DNA of 58,160 bases from a virus: IMG/VR virus record IMGVR_UViG_3300032898_000006, positions 1 through 58,160 of that record. One strand, given 5' to 3'. The position numbers were made by a program, and so were the translations under genes. The stretch's first letter is position 1. Each line of letters starts with the position of its first letter. A model generated the notes under the pieces. That model had not been told where the DNA came from and did not search any database. It saw nothing but the letters and a program-made list of their open reading frames with translations. This document shows, piece by piece, positions 52,792-58,160 of the stretch.

Positions 52792-52833
52792 GGGCCGTCA
52801 CCACCCGCCCCGGCTTGCGCCATCATTGACGGC

Positions 52834-53292
52834 ATGAGCGAGAAGACGCCGCCGTGGGCTGAGGTCACGATGCCGGTGACGATCTACGAGTGCCCGCTGG
52901 CAGCCTGCCCCTGGGAGGGGACGGACCCGCCGCCGCCACCAGGCGAGGCGATCACCTCGGATGCGGACGTCTGGCGGTTCATCGGCGACCGCGCCATGGC
53001 GGCCGAGGAGGTCGTCAGGGCACACCTGGAAACGCATTCGCTGCTCGAGTGGGTTCAGGAACTTGCGCGGCTCCGCAACGGCATCAACGGCTGGTCGCGC
53101 CACCTGCTGCACGCGTCCCAGCACAACAACATGCAGATCGCGCTTGGCGGCCGGATTCAGCGTGTCGCGGACGAGATGCGCGAAGCAGTCGGCCTGCCCG
53201 CATTCGGCTGGAACGACGCGGTTCCCGACGCCGAGTTCGGCGAGTGCAGCGTTCGCGCATCCGGTTGCCGGGGGCAGGAGGCTCACCCGTGA
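52834..53292 (+). CDS. Hypothetical moron protein (152 aa)
   Basis: Plus-strand gene in the leftward structural block. Contains YECPLAACPWEGTDPPPPPG (CxxxxC), a helical middle (EVVRAHLETHSLLEWVQELA) with His, giving a C2H2-like arrangement. Possible leaderless start (CATCAT 7 nt upstream). Confidence 0.55.
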   Translation: MSEKTPPWAEVTMPVTIYECPLAACPWEGTDPPPPPGEAITSDADVWRFIGDRAMAAEEVVRAHLETHSLLEWVQELARLRNGINGWSRHLLHASQHNNMQIALGGRIQRVADEMREAVGLPAFGWNDAVPDAEFGECSVRASGCRGQEAHP

Positions 53293-53723
53293 GCGAGAAC
53301 GGGATCGCCCTCTACGACCTTGCCCCGGAGTGCTGCCCGGAGTGCGGGACGCCCCTCGGGAACAGGTGGCTGATGACGGGCGGCAGCGGGTGCAAGACGT
53401 GCGACGAGGCCGTCACCCGGCACCGCTGCCTTTCCCGGCCCCGCCTCGAGACGCTCGCCGTCGGCGAGTCGTGGCGGTGCCGGGAATGCTGGTCCGTCTG
53501 GACCGCGGCCGAGGAAGAGGACACGTGCGGTCACTGCGGGCGCAGCGGCCCGGAGAAGACCTGGGCCTACACCGCGGGCGCGCGGGTCGACGAGGCGCCG
53601 CGGTGCAAGCCGGCCGTCTTCACGCCGTTCCGTGACGTGATCCTGCAGCCCGCCGGCCCGTGCCACCGGACCCCGGGCGGGATCATGGTGCACGTCAAGC
53701 CCGACTGCCGGTGCCGCCGATGA
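53289..53723 (+). CDS. Zinc-ribbon moron protein (144 aa)
   Basis: GTG 53289 overlaps the upstream stop. Three Cys knuckle pairs: CCPECGTPL, GCKTCDEAV, WRCRECWSVW and DTCGHCGRSG. Probably a multi-zinc protein. Function unknown. Confidence 0.6.
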   Translation: MSENGIALYDLAPECCPECGTPLGNRWLMTGGSGCKTCDEAVTRHRCLSRPRLETLAVGESWRCRECWSVWTAAEEEDTCGHCGRSGPEKTWAYTAGARVDEAPRCKPAVFTPFRDVILQPAGPCHRTPGGIMVHVKPDCRCRR

Positions 53724-54025
53724 GCGCCTCGCCGCTCCGGGACCGGGGCGAGCGCTCGCCGATGCCCCGCTACATCCCGCTCCCGCAGCCCGAGGGCACG
53801 GTCCGCGCCGTGCTCGACTCCGCAGGCTGCGACGGGGAGCCCGCCGATTTCCGGCTGTACGACGAGTACCCGACGCTCGTTGAGCCTTACCGCGTCTTCG
53901 ACGTCCCGCGCGAGCAGTACGAGCGGTGGGAGGCGGCCCGGTCGGCGTTCCAGGCGATGGAGGACGAGATCGAGGCGCTGATCGGCGCCCGCGGCCGCGG
54001 TCCCGTCCCCCGGCCGGAGTCTTAG
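53720..54025 (+). CDS. Hypothetical moron protein (101 aa)
   Basis: ATG 53720 overlaps the previous stop. LVEPYRVFDVPREQYERWEA and FQAMEDEIEALIGARG suggest a helical C-terminus. Converges with the minus-strand structural gene, overlapping it by 4 nt. Confidence 0.55.
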   Translation: MSASPLRDRGERSPMPRYIPLPQPEGTVRAVLDSAGCDGEPADFRLYDEYPTLVEPYRVFDVPREQYERWEAARSAFQAMEDEIEALIGARGRGPVPRPES

Positions 54026-54387
54026 CAGCCGACGGCGATCTGGCGGCCGATCGTCGACGTCGCCACCGTGATTTCCAGGAACCAGCCCGCGGGCAGCCTG
54101 ACCGGGATGACGACGCCGGCGACGCCGGTCGCCGAGGACACGATCGTGTTCGCCGGGGTCGACGTGGGGCCGATCGCGATGGTGACGGTGCCGCCCCCGG
54201 TCGCGATCGTGAAGTACACGAGGTAATCCCTCGTGACGTCCGAGAGCTGCGAGGCGGTGCCGGACACGAAGCCCGGCGCGGAGATCACCGGGGCCGAGGC
54301 GGCGGTGCTCGTGCCGTCCGGGAACGACACCGGGTCAGTGGGGACGCCGAGCGGGCCGTTAACGCCAGAAGCGACGACGTTGGACAT
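54022..54387 (-). CDS. Putative capsid decoration/structural protein (121 aa)
   Basis: Beta-rich: DYLVYFTIATGGGTVTIAIG, RLPAGWFLEITVATSTIGRQ. Lies between the head genes and adaptor gene. Decoration or spike-like role is inferred from location only. Confidence 0.55.
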   Translation of the reverse strand: MSNVVASGVNGPLGVPTDPVSFPDGTSTAASAPVISAPGFVSGTASQLSDVTRDYLVYFTIATGGGTVTIAIGPTSTPANTIVSSATGVAGVVIPVRLPAGWFLEITVATSTIGRQIAVGC

Positions 54388-54467
54388 GGGGGACCTCCGG
54401 TTGACGGCCGCGCGGGCCTGCCGCGCGGGGACATGCTGGGGCGGCTGCCGGCCTGGAGGCGGGCATG

Positions 54468-54506
54468 GGAAAGCCCCCGGGAGCGGGCGCTCGCGGGGGC
54501 GGTGGA
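54468..54506 (-). terminator. Terminator-like hairpin
   Basis: On the minus strand GCCCCCGCGAGC...CGGGGGC followed by TTTCCC, between the LAGLIDADG gene and the structural gene at 54387. Confidence 0.45.
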
Positions 54507-54516
54507 TAGGGGGCGG

Positions 54517-55329
54517 CTAGGCGGTCATGCGCTCGGCCCGCGCGGCTGCACGCTTGTCCCTGCGAACCTTGTTGCTGTAATCGTTGCGGCACATGCCCTT
54601 GACTTCCGCTTCGGCCTTGCAGCCGGCCGCAGAGCAGATGCTCCCGTCTCGGTTGCGGCGCAGGACGGGAGCGGCCATCAACTCGAGGGCGAGCTCGTAC
54701 TTCCGGTCTAGGCAGACCGTCGACCCGTCGTAGAGCACGCGGACGAGGGCCTGAGGCGCCGCGAGGCCGCCGACGGTCCAGGACCAGATCTTGGCCTTGG
54801 GGTACTTATCAGCGGCCGACCCGCATGCCGCCGACGCCCAGACCCTGAATGCTTCCACGACAGGCTCACTGCCCAGGAACCGCAGGTGCCACTTGTTTCG
54901 CGGGCCGGGGTGCTTAACGATCGTGCCGTCGCCGTCGACCATGCCCCGCCAGTAATGGCGCATCAGGTGATCGGGGCCGTCCCAGGGCGTCGCGGTCAGG
55001 GACTTCCGCGGCGTCACGCCGAGACGGATAAGCGATTCGACAAGGCGCTGGGACGAGAGGGTGATCTCCGCTCCCGCCTGCGCCTCGGTGCGGCCCTTGA
55101 CGGAGAGCACCGGGTTCTCCGCGGACAAGTCGGCCTTCATCTTCTCCAGATGCCCGAAGTCCGAAGCCTGCAGCTTGACGCTCAGCGCATGGCGCTGCCA
55201 GCCGGCCGTCCCGACGGGGCCCGCCCGGACGCACCCGTCCGCGTTGACGAACCCGAGCCAGTACGCCTTCGCCTCGGTGTCGATGACGTCGAAGAATGAA
55301 TCATCCAGCGCGTAGGTACGCTTAGCCAT
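54517..55329 (-). CDS. LAGLIDADG homing endonuclease
   Basis: 270 residues with two LAGLIDADG motifs: YWLGFVNADGCV (about residue 27) and HYWRGMVDGDGTI (about 125), each ending a helix with the catalytic Asp, so a single-chain two-domain enzyme. A C-terminal zinc-like element (CSAAGCKAEAEVKGMCRNDY) and basic tail follow. AGGAG precedes ATG 55329. Inserted among head genes without splitting one; free-standing homing gene. Confidence 0.9.
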   Translation of the reverse strand: MAKRTYALDDSFFDVIDTEAKAYWLGFVNADGCVRAGPVGTAGWQRHALSVKLQASDFGHLEKMKADLSAENPVLSVKGRTEAQAGAEITLSSQRLVESLIRLGVTPRKSLTATPWDGPDHLMRHYWRGMVDGDGTIVKHPGPRNKWHLRFLGSEPVVEAFRVWASAACGSAADKYPKAKIWSWTVGGLAAPQALVRVLYDGSTVCLDRKYELALELMAAPVLRRNRDGSICSAAGCKAEAEVKGMCRNDYSNKVRRDKRAAARAERMTA

Positions 55330-55407
55330 GTCGGCTCCTGGTCAGATCAGTGAGTCGGTAACCGCTCCGGCGGTGCCTGGCAGCGCCGTCGGAGCACTTC
55401 GAACATT

Positions 55408-55878
55408 CTACCGGCTAACGTCCGGCTTAGTGCCGATATCGGCCGGGGAGGAGTCTGCCTTTGCGGCCCTCGAGGAACGGGCGGCCTTGGCGGGGGCCGG
55501 CTTGGGATCCGGCTCCGGGTCGCCGCCTTCCGCGGGGGCCTCGGGAGTCTCGGACGGGGCAGCCGGCGAGGCCGTCTGGCCGAGCTGCGCGGCGGTGAGC
55601 ATCGCCATCAGCTCCGTCACCTTACGGGTCAGGGCGGCGTTCTCCTCCATCGCGGTCAGCATCGATGCCGGGTCGCGGCGGCGGGCCATCTCCATGCCGT
55701 GGAGCCGGTCGGCGCGCTCCGGCTCGGTCTCCCACAGCTTCCGGCCCTTGACGGCGAAGCCGCCGATCTGGTCGGAGACCTCGTCGGGGAAGTCGTAGCC
55801 GCCGGCCTCGTCCGGGGTGAAGCGGCCGTATTCGGGGTCGACGTGGGCGTCGGCGCCGACCAGGGAGTACAGGCGCAT
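55408..55878 (-). CDS. Head protein, C-terminally disordered (156 aa)
   Basis: GGAGG precedes ATG 55878. MRLYSLVGADAHVDPEYGRF and AGGYDFPDEVSDQIGGFAVK lead to helices and a Pro/Ala/Glu-rich tail (ETPEAPAEGGDPEPDPKPAP). It sits directly after the capsid gene, where many actinophages encode a small head-maturation or joining protein; not identified. Confidence 0.6.
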   Translation of the reverse strand: MRLYSLVGADAHVDPEYGRFTPDEAGGYDFPDEVSDQIGGFAVKGRKLWETEPERADRLHGMEMARRRDPASMLTAMEENAALTRKVTELMAMLTAAQLGQTASPAAPSETPEAPAEGGDPEPDPKPAPAKAARSSRAAKADSSPADIGTKPDVSR

Positions 55879-55908
55879 GGCGCCTCCTTCACTCATGTTC
55901 GTGGGCGA

Positions 55909-55936
55909 GCGCCCGGGGGCGGAGCAGAAAGCCCCC
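55909..55936. terminator. Hairpin between capsid-region genes
   Basis: CCGGGGGC/GCCCCCGG, 8 bp with a 10-nt loop, upstream of the gene at 55878. No T-run on either side. Confidence 0.35.
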
Positions 55937-55968
55937 GGACACTCGCACGGTAAAACTTCCAATGCCAT

Positions 55969-56074
55969 TCCACAGTGAATTGGAGCGCGACCGAAGCGTC
56001 TCCGAACGTTCCGGAGAAGCTATTTATCCGCGACAATTCATTAGAGTTATGAAATGGCGTTTACGCAGGTCAGG
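55969..56074. promoter_or_regulatory. AT-richer capsid downstream spacer with inverted repeat
   Basis: Contains TCTCCG/CGGAGA (55999-56017, 7-nt spacer) and on the minus strand GGATAAATAG, a -10-like sequence. The region is clearly lower in GC than its surroundings, so it may house a leftward promoter for post-capsid genes. Confidence 0.35.
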
Positions 56075-57565
56075 CTAGCTGACATTGGAAAGGACGGCCA
56101 TGGCCACAGGGGCTCGGTTGCAAAAACTCGAGACGCTTCTGATTTCGAATTCACGACGCGGCCCCCCGCCCTTTGTCCCGGCGACTCGCGCAATTCCGTA
56201 ATCGAACTGCGCGGTGTCGCGGAGGCAGCGCTGGGCGAGGACGTTCGAGATGTTGGCCTGCGGGAAGGGAACCCTGTCCGTCCGGCCGATGATGGTGCCC
56301 GGCGGGAGCGAGACGTGGACCTCGATCGGGACGGTGACGCCTCCGGCGGGGGCGTTGACGATCTCGCCGATCCGGCCGCCCGCGGTGACCGAAACACGGC
56401 CGCTCGCGTCGGTGTTCAGGAAGGTCGTCGCGGATCCGCTGGCCAGGATCAGGTTGGCGATCTCCTGCGCCTGCGCGGCGTTGACCATGAGGGCCGTGGG
56501 GCTGCACTTCACCGAGTTCCACAGCGGCAGGAAGATGTCCTGCTCGATCTCGGTGATCGTGCCGCCCGTCAGGGTCAGGGCCGCGCCGTTGAGGGAGGTC
56601 CACTGGCTGGGGTTGGCGGTGCCGGTGCCGGGCTGGACCCACTGGCCGGTCGAGGAGTAGTCGCCGGAGAGGGAGGCGAGGAACCCGTCGTAGTCGTTCG
56701 CGTTCGCCGAGCCGTTGTCCGCCGACGCGTTGTACGTCGGGACCCCGGCGGACCCCTTCCAGTTCTGGGAGATGTCCACGATGTTCGGCAGCGCCTGGTT
56801 GGTCGTGATGACCTTCGTCATCGTGACCGCGTTGACCGTGGTCGTCGTGTAGTAGTACCAGGTCGTGCCGTTCGCGCTCTGGAACCAGTCGTAGCAGACG
56901 GCGCCGCGGATGGCGGTGACGGTGCCGGTGACGGTGTTGGTGGAGGTGCTGGCGCCGGTCTCGGTGCTGTTGCTGTTGCCCTGCGAGTTGCCGGAGCCGT
57001 AGTAGAACCCGGAGCCCGTCCTGGCCGCCACCCCGATGTAGACGGTGGTGTTCAGGGCGATCGTGCCGCCAGTGGTGGCGGTGGTCATCGACGGGGCGGA
57101 CGCGGCGGCGAGCGGGAAGCTTTGCGCGCCGAGCTGCTTGCGGTCGTCGCCGATCAGCACCTGGTTCAACGTTTGAAAAGTTGCAATAGCGTACGGATCT
57201 GCGTATCCCGTCGCAAAATCAAACGCATCCTGAGTTACCAGGCCGGCATAGCCGGTTGACGCGTACCGCGCCTGGAAGTCCTGCTCGTCGAACGTCGCCT
57301 CGTTCGCGGCGAAGTCGATCCCCATCGAGGGGTCGAGCTGGTTGGAGTTGACGTTGAGGAGCGCCCTCCACACAGCCCACGGGTTCCCGTCGGGAGCCTT
57401 CTCACGTGCGACGATGTCACGGAACGGCGTGACGACGGGGATCAGGGACACGAGGCTGGACAGGTCGTAGGACCAGATGCCCGTGCTCTCGAAGATGCCG
57501 CTCGTCTGCGCCTTGGCAATGGCGGCGATGGTCTCGTCGGAGACGTTCTGCATTGGTGCGGTCAT
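56075..57565 (-). CDS. Major capsid protein
   Basis: 496 residues from ATG 57565 (GGAGG 7 nt upstream). MTAPMQNVSDETIAAIAKAQ, FESTGIWSYDLSSLVSLIPV, VTPFRDIVAREKAPDGNPW and FEIRSVSSFCN fit the HK97-fold major capsid proteins of large-capsid actinophages, with an inserted Ser/Thr/Asn-rich domain (about 200-330). Preceded by a scaffold-like gene and a terminator, as usual. Two AT-rich patches (57160-57240 and the 3' end) deviate from the local codon use. Confidence 0.8.
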   Translation of the reverse strand: MTAPMQNVSDETIAAIAKAQTSGIFESTGIWSYDLSSLVSLIPVVTPFRDIVAREKAPDGNPWAVWRALLNVNSNQLDPSMGIDFAANEATFDEQDFQARYASTGYAGLVTQDAFDFATGYADPYAIATFQTLNQVLIGDDRKQLGAQSFPLAAASAPSMTTATTGGTIALNTTVYIGVAARTGSGFYYGSGNSQGNSNSTETGASTSTNTVTGTVTAIRGAVCYDWFQSANGTTWYYYTTTTVNAVTMTKVITTNQALPNIVDISQNWKGSAGVPTYNASADNGSANANDYDGFLASLSGDYSSTGQWVQPGTGTANPSQWTSLNGAALTLTGGTITEIEQDIFLPLWNSVKCSPTALMVNAAQAQEIANLILASGSATTFLNTDASGRVSVTAGGRIGEIVNAPAGGVTVPIEVHVSLPPGTIIGRTDRVPFPQANISNVLAQRCLRDTAQFDYGIARVAGTKGGGPRREFEIRSVSSFCNRAPVAMAVLSNVS

Positions 57566-57593
57566 CGCTTGCCTCCTTTCTGGGGGCACGCAA

Positions 57594-57624
57594 AAGCCCT
57601 CGCGGCTGGTGCCTGCGAGGGCTT
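57594..57624 (-). terminator. Intrinsic terminator upstream of capsid gene
   Basis: On the minus strand AAGCCCTCGC...GCGAGGGCTT (10 bp, 11-nt loop) ending in TTTTGC. It lies between the scaffold-like gene and the capsid gene, so it either attenuates or ends the upstream message. Confidence 0.7.
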
Positions 57625-57665
57625 CGGGTGTTGCTTGCTGTTGGGTTGGCGGCTTCCGCCGGGGC

Positions 57666-58157
57666 TTACGCCCGGAGCGGGGCCGGCTCGGGCCGGGACG
57701 CGTGGATGGCGGTCAGCGCGGCGATCGCGTCGCCCTGAAGGCCCTTGGCGATCTCGTTCTGCGAGCCGGCGTCGGGGGCCGCGTACATCTCCCGCTTGCG
57801 CGCGAGCGCCTTGGAGACGTCGACCTGCCCGCTCGCCCTGCCCTGGTCCTGTCCGCGGAGCTGCTCCGCCGGGGGGACCTGCCCGTTGGTGAACACCTTC
57901 GGCGCCGCGGGCGTGTTCTCCACCGTCTCCAGGCGCTTCGCGACCGTCTCGAGCTTCTCCGCCAGCTCACCGTTGTCAGCCGCCATCTTGGCGACGACCT
58001 CCTGGTGGGCGGCGCTCTGCTCCTCGAGGGCGGTGCGCGCTGCGTCCCGGGCGATGCTCTTGAGCACGTCCTGCGTCACTGTGATCACGTTGTCGTCCGC
58101 GGCCTTGCCGACGGCGTCGGCGGGGGTGCCGGCGTCGGCGGGGGGCTGCGGGGTCAT
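57666..58157 (-). CDS. Scaffold-like head protein (163 aa)
   Basis: ATG at 58157, 3 nt inside the window edge. Charged coiled coil: VLKSIARDAARTALEEQSAA, ELAEKLETVAKRLETVENTP, then a disordered Pro/Gln stretch and a helical C-terminus. Position upstream of the capsid gene and composition match capsid scaffolding proteins. It could also be the C-terminal part of a longer protein if another start exists beyond the edge. Confidence 0.6.
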   Translation of the reverse strand: MTPQPPADAGTPADAVGKAADDNVITVTQDVLKSIARDAARTALEEQSAAHQEVVAKMAADNGELAEKLETVAKRLETVENTPAAPKVFTNGQVPPAEQLRGQDQGRASGQVDVSKALARKREMYAAPDAGSQNEIAKGLQGDAIAALTAIHASRPEPAPLRA

Positions 58158-58160
58158 GTC

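Noticed and set aside
56054-57259. 401-codon plus-strand frame opposite the capsid gene
   Set aside because: Its composition is Gly/Arg/Asp-rich shadow sequence; the minus-strand capsid frame has a ribosome-binding site and conserved-looking domains.

Overview
The window is a high-GC (about 70%) stretch of a temperate, siphovirus-type actinobacteriophage or prophage. Evidence for this: a lysogeny module (integrase, repressor, Cro-like and Xis-like genes), a tape measure and tail gene block read on the minus strand, dense ATGA/GTGA-coupled small genes, many GTG starts, and actinobacterial families such as BldC, a DUF397 remnant and a DUF6221-like protein. Terminase and portal genes are not seen and probably lie beyond the right edge. 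No DNA polymerase or helicase gene was recognised.

Layout. (1) 1-12.1 kb: a rightward train of some thirty small, mostly unrecognised genes (several with CxxC zinc-binding patterns, an ASCH protein, a HicA-like protein, a LuxR-type HTH, a ribbon-helix-helix protein, a PD-(D/E)XK-like protein) ending in a complete RtcB RNA ligase. A small divergent switch with twin ACTAGTC palindromes sits at 2.6 kb. (2) 12.1-17.3 kb: hairpin-rich spacer, three small genes, a GIY-YIG-type endonuclease, then the lysogeny switch: integrase and repressor leftward, Cro-like and Xis-like rightward. The integrase carries a LacI-type DNA-binding domain inserted in its catalytic domain. (3) 17.3-22.9 kb: a probable lysogenic-conversion cassette: secreted GH12-like protein, Egghead-like GT2 membrane glycosyltransferase, GH26-like lipoprotein, small membrane proteins and a BldC regulator. 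(4) 22.9-25.2 kb: a non-coding array followed by a Ro60 (TROVE plus vWA) gene. I read the array as four tandem Y-like RNAs. Two carry a circularly permuted tRNA domain of near-perfect geometry, one carries a three-hairpin domain and one is minimal. With RtcB on the same replicon this resembles the bacterial Rsr/YrlA/Rtc RNA-handling system, with an expanded RNA set. This is the most interesting part of the window. (5) 25.2-58.2 kb: a plus-strand HNH endonuclease, a bidirectional-looking terminator, then leftward virion and lysis genes. From right to left: scaffold-like protein, major capsid protein, head-tail connectors, major tail protein, frameshifted tail chaperones, tape measure, distal tail proteins, appendage/propeller proteins, small membrane proteins (one a K+-channel-like protein with TVGYGD), GH25-like protein, beta-helix spike, repeat protein and a papain-like peptidase. 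Plus-strand moron islands interrupt this block at 31.7, 49.7-50.6 and 52.8-54.0 kb, and homing-type endonucleases sit at 43.6 and 54.5 kb.

All functional assignments are from reading motifs by eye; no database search was run. Structural-gene names rest on gene order plus motifs. The Y-RNA call rests on base-pairing and covariation worked out by hand.
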